Both the position numbers and the translations under genes were made by a program. From positions 1 through 25,761 of the forward strand of contig CAZFAP010000059.1 of the NCBI GenBank assembly GCA_964516325.1: a stretch of 25,761 nt of DNA. Reading direction: 5' to 3'. Of the stretch, positions 1 through 6,764 are shown piece by piece. This DNA comes from CAZFAP01 sp964516325. GTDB lineage: Bacteria > Auribacterota > JABMQX01. The notes beneath the pieces were generated by a model. The model saw nothing but the letters and a program-made list of their open reading frames with translations, was not told where the DNA came from and did no database searches. Numbering within the stretch: position 1 is the first letter of the stretch; every line of letters begins with the position of its first letter.

Positions 1-90
1 TCAGCCGGAGAAGCCTCTTTCAGCCCTATTCCCAGCGCGAAACCCCAAAAGCATTTGCCACCCGCTCTCCAACCAGCGCGCTCCGGGGGT

Positions 91-975
91 TTATGGATAA
101 CCCAGGCTAAGCTGGGTGGCGAGGAAGGACCACATGGCGTCGTAGGCTTCGGATTTGCCGGGCACGTTGCCGAAAGAGGGACCGTGGTCGCCGCCTTTGA
201 CGGTGTGAAGGGCTGCTTCAACCCCTGCTTCTTTGAGTTTCTCGACGAGCTTCACCGACTGTTCGTAAGGGACGACAAAGTCAGCGTCACCGTGGATGAC
301 GACGAAGGGACACGCTTCTTTCGTCACGCGATAGACGGGGGAGGCTTCGCGGAAAAGGTCCGGAGCTTCGGAATGCTTCTTGCCGATGAAGAACTCGCAC
401 ATGGCGATGAAATCGAACCGCTTGGTGTATTGCTCTGGCAATTCCGTTGGGGTCAGGTCCACCGCGCCGTAAAAGTTCACCACGCAGGTCGCCCGGCTCG
501 AAATCTCGGGCATCGTAGGGTCGCGCGAGTCGAGAAGGCCCATCATGGAGGCGAGATGTCCCCCCGCGGACTCCCCGAACACGCCGACTCGGGAGGGATC
601 AACGTGGTAGAGGCGTGCGTGAGCTCTCACCCAGCGGATGGCCGCCTGACAATCCTCGACGGCTGCCGGATATTTCGCCTCCTGCGCCAGCCGGTAGTTG
701 ATGTTGAAGACAACGTATCCGCGTCTCGCGGCATCCTTGGCGAGCCAGGTGAGATACTCCTTGTCGAGACTTCGCCACGCTCCTCCGTGAATTATGACCA
801 GAGCGGGCCGCTTGCCTTCGGGATTCTTCAAGTAGTGAACATCCAGAGTCAATTTCGTTGGCTTTTCCTGGAAGGGAATATCCCATTCCGTGACGAGAAT
901 CTGCGACCCCTGCGCGGCAAAGCACGCCGCCGCTGCGGCTCCAAGCAAAATCAACCAAAATGTCAAGCACCTCAT
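91..975 (-). CDS. Exported alpha/beta hydrolase (esterase/lipase-like)
   Basis: Predicted secreted or periplasmic serine hydrolase of the BD-FAE/esterase type, 294 aa, probably cleaving carboxyl esters; the substrate is unknown. The first ~21 residues (MRCLTFW, then a hydrophobic Ala-rich stretch ending near CFAAQ) look like a Sec signal peptide. An oxyanion motif HGGAW lies at 63-67, the nucleophile elbow G-E-S-A-G-G has Ser136, and the likely acid and base are Asp232 (HGDADFVVP) and His264 (GGDHG), so the triad is complete. I chose the ATG at 975 rather than the upstream one at 1008 because GGGAG sits just before it and the signal peptide then starts cleanly. It lies about 150 bp downstream of the Tricorn-type protease on the same strand, with a palindromic repeat between them, so co-transcription is possible but not shown. 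Family confidence is high; biological role is open. Confidence 0.9.
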   Translation of the reverse strand: MRCLTFWLILLGAAAAACFAAQGSQILVTEWDIPFQEKPTKLTLDVHYLKNPEGKRPALVIIHGGAWRSLDKEYLTWLAKDAARRGYVVFNINYRLAQEAKYPAAVEDCQAAIRWVRAHARLYHVDPSRVGVFGESAGGHLASMMGLLDSRDPTMPEISSRATCVVNFYGAVDLTPTELPEQYTKRFDFIAMCEFFIGKKHSEAPDLFREASPVYRVTKEACPFVVIHGDADFVVPYEQSVKLVEKLKEAGVEAALHTVKGGDHGPSFGNVPGKSEAYDAMWSFLATQLSLGYP

Positions 976-1022
976 ATCTTTCTCCCTCTCACATGAAGGA
1001 CTGTCCAACGGGTCTGAATATC

Positions 1023-1116
1023 AACCGCAGAGGACGAAGAGAACGCAGAGGGCGGAAATGTGTTACTCAAAAGGCGCGTGTGGCATCTTTGCGAACTCCG
1101 CGTGCTCTGCGGTTCC
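1023..1116. repeat. Dispersed CCGCAGAG-type palindromic repeat, copy 1
   Basis: The 94-bp stretch opens with AACCGCAGAGGACG and closes with CTCTGCGGTT, so its ends are inverted complements of each other. A related element at 5317-5378 shares the same termini, with CTCTGCGGTTCCT at the right end of both. Elements of this look are scattered in intergenic DNA of many bacterial genomes. It lies between the Tricorn-type protease and the hydrolase, where the transcript could fold into a hairpin. No coding is visible. Confidence 0.6.
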
Positions 1117-1125
1117 TCTGAAAGG

Positions 1126-4100
1126 CTACTCTCCCTGTTTCTTCTCGGCTTGCTCTTCCTCTTTCTTTTTCTCTCCGATTTGTTTCAGAAGCTCATTAAC
1201 GGCTGTCTCGAGTTGGCGGTCATGGTCTGCAAGGTCATCCTCGGGCGTATTCTCGACGGCGATGTCCGGCGCGACGCCAAAGTTTTCCATGATCTCGCCG
1301 GTCTCGGTATAGACCGCGACCGATGGCATTCGGATATGGCTCCCGTCCATCAGCCCGTAGCCGCCCGTTCCAATGACGGCGCCCTGCGTCTTTGTGCCGA
1401 CGAGCTTCCCGAGACCGAGCCGCCGGAATCCGTCGGGGAACATCTCCGCATTGCTCCCGGAGGCTTCGTTGATGAGAACGACTTTGGGGCCGTAGAAGCC
1501 TTCGTGCGGCCGCTTGGTTTTGCCGCCAAATGGGCGAGGTCCCCACCACTGGTAGGGCCGCCTTTCGAGGACATCGAGAAGCTGCTGGTCAATATTTCCG
1601 CCGCCATTCCACCTCACGTCTATAATCAGCGCCTCTTTGGTGTAGTTGTCAACCAGCTCTTTTTTGAACCGCTCCAGACACTGATTATTCATGCCGCGGA
1701 TGTGAACATAGCCGATTCGTTTGTCCGTGAGCTTCTCGACCGTTTCTCGTCGAGTTCTGACCCAATCCTCGTACCAGAGGTCCCATTGCTGGCCAACGCT
1801 TATGTGGGGGAGGCGGACCTTGCGCGAGGCGTCGAACGAGGGCTTGTCGTTGACCGCAAGGACAACTTTCTTGTTCAGCGGATGGGGCAAGAGGCTGAAA
1901 TAATCGTCGCCCGCTTTGACCTCTTTTCCGTCAATGGCGAGGACAAAATCGCCGACTTTGAGGTTCACGTAGTCCCTGTCGGCGGGGCCTTCCTTGTAGA
2001 TGTGGCTGATGCGGTATCTTCCCGCCTGCTCGTCGTCGGTCATCTCGATCCCGAGGCAGCGGGTTTGGTAATCCGAGCCGCCTCTTGCCGGGAAGGCGCC
2101 GGTGTGCGAGGCGTTGATTTCGCCAATCATCTCGTTAATGAGGTCGGCAAGCTCCTCGCTGTCCACCACCTGAGGTAAGAACGCGAGATATTTCGCGCGG
2201 ATGGCGTTCCAGTCGTAGCCGTGCATGTTCGGGTCATAAAAGCCGTCGCGCATGGCTCGCCAAGCTTCATCGAACATCTGCGCCAGCTCTTTCTCTCTTT
2301 CGACTTTTACCCTGACGCTGAAGTCCACCCTTTTCTTCTGCCCGCCGCCGACGGGCATCCAGAAGACGCCGCTTCCTTCGCGGAAGAAAAGCTTGTTGCC
2401 GTTGTCGGCGAGGCGCATGTCCTGAACGTCGCCGGTGGTCAGCTCCTTCAACTCCTCCCCGTCGAGCTTGATGGAATAAAGAACCGTAACGGTTGCTGTT
2501 CCCCTTTGCTCCGTTGCTCGGAAAATCGCTCGTTCGCTGTCGGCGGTGATGAGCACGCCGGGCAAGCCCTCGCCGGAGAGTTTGGTTATCTGCCGGACGC
2601 GTCGCTTGAGATTATCGAAATCTATCTTGACCTCCGGCGGCTTCTTCTCCTCCTTTTTCTCTTCCTCTTTCTTCTCTTCTTCCTTCTTCTCCGTCGGCTC
2701 CTCGGCTTTCTTTTCGTCGGGCTTCGCCTCCGCTTCTCCTTCCTTCTTTTCCGCCTGCTCCTTCTTCTCGGCCTCTTCCTCTTTCTTCTTCTTTTCCTCT
2801 TCCTTCTTCTTCTGCTCCTCCTTCTTTCTCTCCTCCTCGCGTTTTTTCGCCTCTTCTCTTTCGACCGGGTCGAGAGGGTCGTATTCCTCCTTGGTCAACG
2901 GAAGAACATAGACCTGTCCATTTCCCTCGCGGTTGGAGCCGAAGACGAGCTTCTTTCCGTCGGGGGTGAAGGCTGGGCTGAGGTCGTCGAGGGGGTCATC
3001 CGTGAGCCGATATTCTTTCGCTTCTTCGACGTTCACGACGAAGATATCCACATGGTAGGTCACCTGGTTGGTAACATACGCAATCCATTTGGTGTCGGGC
3101 GACCAGAGGACATCGCCAATGACTCCGTGCTTCCCCGTGGTCAGGCAGCGAGTTGCCTTGCTCTCAAGGTCGTAGCAGAAAAGGCTCCGGTGAGCGCAGT
3201 AGGCCAGCTTTTTCCCGTCGGGCGACCAGAGGAGCTGAAAGCGGTCCAACCAGATGTAGGGGTAGGTCAGCGAGTCCTCCGGGTAGATCATCTCCCGTTC
3301 GCTCCCGTCCACGGCGGCGACATAAATTCTGTCCTCGCCGGTCTCGTCGGAAACATAAGCGACCTTCTTCCCGTCGGGAGAATAAACAGGGAAGCGGTCG
3401 CGGTAAGGCGACTCGGTGAGGCGAACAACGTCTCCCTGCTCAACGGGGACCGTGAATATCTCGCCGTGGGCAGAGATGACGATGCGTTTTCCATCGGGCG
3501 AGGCGTCGAATTCGTCCGCTCCGCCAAAGGCAGGGAACGTAACCGGGTCGTCCTTCGTGTCGGAAGTGAAACGTAAGGGAATCTCCTGGGGCGTCGCTTC
3601 TCCGACTTTCAGTTTCCAGAGACGGAAGTCGCATTCATAGACAATCACTTTGCCGTCGCTGGAGATGGAGGGGTGCGTTACGCCCGCCCCCTTGTGAAAC
3701 GTCACCTGGACCGGCTCCCCCTCACCACTCTCGACGACGGAAGCGGGGAACTTCCAGAGGTTCATCGTACCATCCCTGTCGGAGGCGAAATATATTTCCC
3801 CCGTCGCTGCCCAGAGGGGCCAGGCGTCCTGTCCCTCAAAATTCGTCAGCCGCCGGAAGGACTTCTTCTCCATGTCCATGACCCAGACGTCCGCGTTCCA
3901 GCTTCCGCGATAATGTTTCCGCCAGGTGCGAAAGCTCTTCCGATTGAAGGTGAACCTTTTTCCGTCGGGGGAAAAGGTTCCGTCGCGTCCCATGCCGGCG
4001 CCGAGTTCCTTCGGCAAGCCGCCCTGCGCCGAAACGGTGAATAGCATCCATCGCCAGTCGGCGTTTTGAGAGCCGCAGAACACAATCCCCGAGCCGTCCG

Positions 4101-4449
4101 GAGTCCAGCAGGATACCATGTCGTCGTTCGAGTAGGTCGTCAAGCGGGTGGGCGTGCCGCCTTCCGTCGGGACGACGAAAACGTCGTAGTTTCCGAACCG
4201 CTTGCTGGAGAAAGCAACCGAGCGGCCGTCCGGCGAGAACCGAGGGTAAAGCTCCCTCTCGACGTGGACGGTCAATCGCCGCAGGCCCGAGCCGTCTTCA
4301 TTGACAACCCACAGGTCGCCGAGATAGCTGAATACCAGTTTCCCCTCGTGATAGTGGGGGTGGCGGAGGATACGCACTTCTCCTTCGCCCCGGCAAATGG
4401 CCAAAGGCGCCAAGGCCATCATTACAAAGCCGAGAAATAACTGCCTCAT
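1126..4449 (-). CDS. Tricorn-type protease (S41 family) with TolB-like propeller
   Basis: Predicted exported peptidase, 1107 aa, of the Tricorn family that trims peptides to short fragments. A signal peptide (MRQLFLGF to about residue 21) is followed by repeated FSPDGK-type PD40 blades filling roughly residues 25-520. A Lys/Glu-rich tract covers about 525-605. A helical C1 region, a PDZ domain (around 806-850) and the S41 catalytic domain follow. The Tricorn active-site set is intact: Ser781-His782 (INASHTG), nucleophile Ser999 (ASGSNAE) and Glu1055 (MENFGVAPD). The ATG at 4449 is preceded by AGGAG and gives a clean signal peptide; the upstream in-frame extension to 4689 is rejected. Archaeal Tricorn is cytosolic, whereas this protein appears exported, as is common for bacterial homologues. 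The odd feature is the long charged linker between propeller and protease halves. A 7-bp inverted repeat upstream (4520-4538) may be an operator. Confidence 0.93.
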   Translation of the reverse strand: MRQLFLGFVMMALAPLAICRGEGEVRILRHPHYHEGKLVFSYLGDLWVVNEDGSGLRRLTVHVERELYPRFSPDGRSVAFSSKRFGNYDVFVVPTEGGTPTRLTTYSNDDMVSCWTPDGSGIVFCGSQNADWRWMLFTVSAQGGLPKELGAGMGRDGTFSPDGKRFTFNRKSFRTWRKHYRGSWNADVWVMDMEKKSFRRLTNFEGQDAWPLWAATGEIYFASDRDGTMNLWKFPASVVESGEGEPVQVTFHKGAGVTHPSISSDGKVIVYECDFRLWKLKVGEATPQEIPLRFTSDTKDDPVTFPAFGGADEFDASPDGKRIVISAHGEIFTVPVEQGDVVRLTESPYRDRFPVYSPDGKKVAYVSDETGEDRIYVAAVDGSEREMIYPEDSLTYPYIWLDRFQLLWSPDGKKLAYCAHRSLFCYDLESKATRCLTTGKHGVIGDVLWSPDTKWIAYVTNQVTYHVDIFVVNVEEAKEYRLTDDPLDDLSPAFTPDGKKLVFGSNREGNGQVYVLPLTKEEYDPLDPVEREEAKKREEERKKEEQKKKEEEKKKKEEEAEKKEQAEKKEGEAEAKPDEKKAEEPTEKKEEEKKEEEKKEEKKPPEVKIDFDNLKRRVRQITKLSGEGLPGVLITADSERAIFRATEQRGTATVTVLYSIKLDGEELKELTTGDVQDMRLADNGNKLFFREGSGVFWMPVGGGQKKRVDFSVRVKVEREKELAQMFDEAWRAMRDGFYDPNMHGYDWNAIRAKYLAFLPQVVDSEELADLINEMIGEINASHTGAFPARGGSDYQTRCLGIEMTDDEQAGRYRISHIYKEGPADRDYVNLKVGDFVLAIDGKEVKAGDDYFSLLPHPLNKKVVLAVNDKPSFDASRKVRLPHISVGQQWDLWYEDWVRTRRETVEKLTDKRIGYVHIRGMNNQCLERFKKELVDNYTKEALIIDVRWNGGGNIDQQLLDVLERRPYQWWGPRPFGGKTKRPHEGFYGPKVVLINEASGSNAEMFPDGFRRLGLGKLVGTKTQGAVIGTGGYGLMDGSHIRMPSVAVYTETGEIMENFGVAPDIAVENTPEDDLADHDRQLETAVNELLKQIGEKKKEEEQAEKKQGE

Positions 4450-4519
4450 AACCGGCTCCTTTCGATAAATGCGAGTTCCCTTTGAAGGACCGCTTGACAT
4501 GCCGTATCGCTTAGTGCTC

Positions 4520-4538
4520 TGATTCATAGATTGAATCA
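4520..4538 (-). promoter_or_regulatory. Candidate operator upstream of the Tricorn-type protease
   Basis: A perfect 7-bp inverted repeat, TGATTCA-tagat-TGAATCA, lies about 70 bp upstream of the protease ATG. On the minus strand it overlaps a weak promoter-like pair (TCGAAA, 16 bp, TATGAA). Dyads of this size and position commonly bind dimeric regulators. No regulator is encoded beside it, and the promoter match is poor, so the role is inferred. Confidence 0.35.
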
Positions 4539-4542
4539 CGTA

Positions 4543-4575
4543 TTTTTCGACAGGATGTACAAGATGAACGGGATT
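4543..4575. repeat. Degenerate ACAGGAT-type dispersed repeat fragment
   Basis: The text TTTTTCGACAGGATGTACAA followed by GATGAACGGGATT resembles the common bacterial intergenic repeat built from successive 'acaggat / tacaagat / aacgggat' units. Only one degenerate copy is visible in this window. It lies within the 404-bp non-coding stretch 4450-4853, which otherwise holds the inverted repeat at 4520-4538, the stem-loop at 4812-4840 and no convincing gene. Confidence 0.35.
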
Positions 4576-4811
4576 CGTCTCGTCGTCGGTCTTGACCATA
4601 CCGTAGCCCGCCTCAGGTGGGGTTATCCCGTCAAAGACAGCGTCCCCCGCCTCGCGCTCCGCTGGGCGGGCATACGGTACAAAATCCATGAATTAGCGTA
4701 CTTGGCGTCAGCGCACAAAACAGCCACAAAATAGCAGCCTGAATCCCTCATAGCAAGCGCGGAGTGCAGGACAGGAACAGAGGGGTGGTGCGCAACACTA
4801 TGAGCTGAAGG

Positions 4812-4840
4812 AGAGCCGATTCGGAGAACCGAGAAGCTCT
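4812..4840 (-). other. Stem-loop just downstream of the cupin gene
   Basis: AGAGC and GCTCT pair as an outer stem. An inner TTCGG/CCGAG stem closes on a four-base AGAA loop. It begins 14 bp past the cupin stop codon on the minus strand, a position expected for a transcription end or an RNA-stabilising hairpin. There is no T run after it, so I do not call it an intrinsic terminator. Confidence 0.35.
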
Positions 4841-4853
4841 GTGAATCCAGCAC

Positions 4854-5201
4854 TTAGGAGCGAATCATGACGAGAAGCATCTTGAATCGCTTGAGGGCCT
4901 TGAGAGCGTGCGGCTCGTTCGCGGGCATGATGATCATTTCGCCCTCTTTCAAGCGATGAGATTTGCCGGATATTACGATCTCCGCCTCGCCGTCGAGGAT
5001 AAACACAAGAGCGTCAAACGGCGCCGTGTGCTCGCTCAGCCCGTGCCCTTCATCGAAGGCGAACAGCGTCACCGTCCCGGTCTTCTTCCTGAGAATCTCT
5101 CGGCTCACCACCGAGCCTTCCTGGCAATCAATCAGGTCGGCCAATCGCACGGGGTTTTCGCCAACCTTTTCTCCCGTCTTTTGCTCCCTCTCATGTCCCA
5201 T
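4854..5201 (-). CDS. Small single-domain cupin protein
   Basis: A 115-aa cytoplasmic protein with one cupin beta-barrel covering most of its length. The first cupin motif reads around GHGLSEHTAPFDALVFILDG and the second around PANEPHALKA, each with a His that could bind metal (EHT and EPH). The usual His-X-His-X(3,4)-Glu ligand set of motif 1 is incomplete, since Asp appears where Glu is often found and one His is missing. Metal binding is therefore uncertain. Stand-alone cupins of this size include ligand-binding and oxygen-resistance proteins of unknown substrate; no specific function can be assigned. The ATG has AGGAG eight bases upstream. Its leader contains a striking 9-bp inverted repeat at 5229-5278. 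No partner gene is obvious. Confidence 0.88.
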   Translation of the reverse strand: MGHEREQKTGEKVGENPVRLADLIDCQEGSVVSREILRKKTGTVTLFAFDEGHGLSEHTAPFDALVFILDGEAEIVISGKSHRLKEGEMIIMPANEPHALKALKRFKMLLVMIRS

Positions 5202-5228
5202 GTCTGGATCTCCTGTGTTTCACTCAGA

Positions 5229-5278
5229 TGTTTGGACCGAATTGCTTGCGTGCGTCCCATGCGCATAGAGTCCAAACA
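5229..5278 (-). promoter_or_regulatory. Perfect 9-bp inverted repeat in the cupin leader
   Basis: TGTTTGGAC at 5229-5237 is exactly complementary to GTCCAAACA at 5270-5278. The 32-base interior can form a second, shorter TGCG/CGCA stem. It ends 28 bp upstream of the cupin start codon, so on the minus strand it would be either a folded 5' leader or a paired binding site. No known riboswitch class was recognised. Confidence 0.4.
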
Positions 5279-5316
5279 ACCTCTATTCGTGCGTTGTCCC
5301 TCATTTCGGGGGAGTC

Positions 5317-5378
5317 ACCGCAGAGAACGCCGAGAATCAAAGGGCCCGCTCTGCGACCTCCGCGGACTCTGCGGTTCC
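5317..5378. repeat. Dispersed CCGCAGAG-type palindromic repeat, copy 2
   Basis: A 62-bp element opening with ACCGCAGAGAACGC and closing with GACTCTGCGGTTCC. Its ends are inverted complements, and it matches the outer parts of the element at 1023-1116 while the middle differs and is shorter. It lies in the non-coding gap between the cupin and the small exported protein. Confidence 0.6.
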
Positions 5379-5405
5379 TTGACTGCTCCACAATCCAACC
5401 GCGGT

Positions 5406-5807
5406 TCATCGCTGCCTTCGCGGCAACCCAGGGTCAATCAACTCCCGTGGGAAAAGCGACTCTTCACGTAGCTGCTCACGGATTGGGTCAAGTCTGTCCG
5501 AGCTGAAAAACACCTCCACCTTCGGGGAAGCCCCATTTTTTGCGAAAGAGACTTCTGCTGAATATCCATGGATTCCCGCCGGGTCAAAGTGGCCCCAGCG
5601 CCAACGACCTTTTTCGAAAGTCGCTTTGTAACTGTCCGGAGAAAAAGGCCTGCGGTTGTACATCTTCTCGCATTCCTCATTCCCCAGTTTGGAGGCAAGC
5701 TTTATCGCCTTTTCCGCGTTCAGCTCGCTGGGAACGCACTTCTCGGAGGGCGCGCACCCGCGCAGAATGTAGAGCGCCACGAAGAAGATAGAGCGAATCC
5801 TCGCCAT
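5406..5807 (-). CDS. Small exported hypothetical protein, possible lipoprotein
   Basis: A 133-aa protein I do not recognise. The N-terminus MARIRSIFFVALYILRGC is a short basic-hydrophobic signal ending in L-R-G-C, which could be a lipobox with Cys18, although Arg before Gly is unusual. The mature part has a Cys pair (EECEKMY and the earlier EKC) and an aromatic stretch around GRWRWGHFDPAGIHGYSAEV, followed by beta-type segments such as KVEVFFSSD. The appearance is of a small envelope protein of one alpha+beta domain. I chose the ATG at 5807 because a strong AAGGAGGAGG precedes it by about eight bases; the ATG at 5831 has none. The region between this gene and 6119 shows no convincing gene. 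Function unknown. Confidence 0.7.
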   Translation of the reverse strand: MARIRSIFFVALYILRGCAPSEKCVPSELNAEKAIKLASKLGNEECEKMYNRRPFSPDSYKATFEKGRWRWGHFDPAGIHGYSAEVSFAKNGASPKVEVFFSSDRLDPIREQLREESLFPRELIDPGLPRRQR

Positions 5808-6118
5808 GACCTTGACCTCCTCCTTAGACACTCAGAACGAGCACCCTATCGGGAAAACATTCGTGACTGCTGGAGCGCCGACCCGCGCCTGGGTCAGGCC
5901 TGCATTTATGTCTGACGCGGTTCCCGCGGAAGAGGTTCCCATGGTCAACGCAAAGATAGGTTGTGGCCGACGGCGTGTCAATGACGACAACGGCACTCCC
6001 AGAAGGGACGCGCGTCTCAGAGGACGTGACACGAACGGAAGCGGCGCGCGGCTGTCTCTCCGCCCCGTCGGAGAACGGCGAGAACGTGCAGACACAAGGA
6101 TCACCCTGAATCAGCGCG
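5808..6118. other. Intergenic stretch without a recognisable gene
   Basis: About 310 bp separating divergently transcribed genes. Open frames exist on both strands, but their translations are Arg/Pro/Ser-rich and lack domain-like patterning, so I treat them as chance. A short GTCAG/CTGAC inverted repeat lies around 5893-5917. No clear promoter pair could be picked out, although promoters for both flanking genes are expected here. Confidence 0.4.
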
Positions 6119-6442
6119 ATGGGGCTTGACACTGCGTGCTGGGTGTTGCAAACTCGACTCTGGAAGGAGGCAGGAAAGTTCTGCGCTCACGCGGTGGTAC
6201 CCGCTTACTTGTTCCTGACGGGGGAGGACCAGAGCTTCGTGATTCACAAGATTCATTCCGAGAAGAAGACCAGCGTCGTCATGACTGATGAGATCAAAGA
6301 GGCGCTGGCGCGGAATCGGGCAGTCCGCTGGTATTCGGTTCGCTGCGCGAATTTCGGCATGCTCCATTCCTACAGCACAATCATCGGCACCGAAAAAAGC
6401 ATGTGGGTTGCCTTCAGCGGCTACGAGGAAGGCGAGATTTGA
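6119..6442 (+). CDS. Orphan small hypothetical protein, possibly a 5'-truncated gene
   Basis: A 107-aa ORF of unknown function. From about residue 26 onward (VVPAYLFLTG to the end) the codons favour G or C in the third position and the protein has ordinary composition: FVIHKIHSEKKTSVVMTDEI, a helix EIKEALARN, then a beta-rich tail with SVRCANFGM. This supports real coding. The first 25 residues are less convincing, and the ATG at 6119 lacks a good ribosome site. An AGGAGG lies at 6165-6170 but has no in-frame start at proper spacing. A GTG at 6194 is an alternative start. It may be a remnant whose 5' part has been lost, or an independent small gene. A competing minus-strand frame (6101-6445) looks less protein-like. 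Confidence 0.5.
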   Translation: MGLDTACWVLQTRLWKEAGKFCAHAVVPAYLFLTGEDQSFVIHKIHSEKKTSVVMTDEIKEALARNRAVRWYSVRCANFGMLHSYSTIIGTEKSMWVAFSGYEEGEI

Positions 6443-6764
6443 CAAGGACAGGCACGCGCGAAACGATTGCTGATCTGATTTCGGGTCTGATCAGGGCTCG
6501 AACCTTGTTGCATGGGACACCTCGCCAGCAGAATATGGCGTGCGTTTGCTCCCACACGGTCGTGGCTCCATACCTCGGATTGAGGGCTCTTGCTCGCGCA
6601 AAGGGGGGCGATCTGCCCATGAAAACGTTCGGCAGATTGCGGGTTTGAAAAGCGCGCGGTAGAATTCTTCCTGTCAGAAGCAGAGGCGTTGGTTCAGGGC
6701 TTCGGCCGCCCTGAGGTAATCTTCTTTGCGGGCGCTTTAACAATTCTGAAAGGGGGTCGGTGAA
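6443..6764. other. Intergenic stretch upstream of the 1187-aa exported protein
   Basis: About 320 bp with no convincing gene. A 6-bp inverted repeat CTGATC/GATCAG at 6470-6494 (13-base loop) lies just after the preceding ORF. The 3' end carries the ribosome-binding sequence AAAGGGGG before the ATG at 6765. No confident -35/-10 pair was identified. Confidence 0.4.

Noticed and set aside
55..996. 313-codon open frame on the plus strand
   Set aside because: Antisense to the alpha/beta hydrolase, whose complete triad and signal peptide make the minus strand the coding one.
2221..3576. 451-codon open frame on the plus strand, Leu/Phe-rich
   Set aside because: It is the antisense of the Tricorn-type protease; the Leu/Phe run is the reverse of the Lys/Glu linker. 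The minus strand has the signal peptide, propeller repeats and catalytic motifs.
4812..4840. Possible group II intron domain V
   Set aside because: A GAGCCG...GCTC hairpin recalled domain V, but it is several bases too short, lacks the GTTC closing arm and internal bulge, and no intron-encoded reverse transcriptase is nearby.
5824..6132. Minus-strand 102-codon frame in the 5808-6118 gap
   Set aside because: Arg/Pro/Ser-rich translation without domain character, no ribosome site, and several overlapping frames of equal quality.
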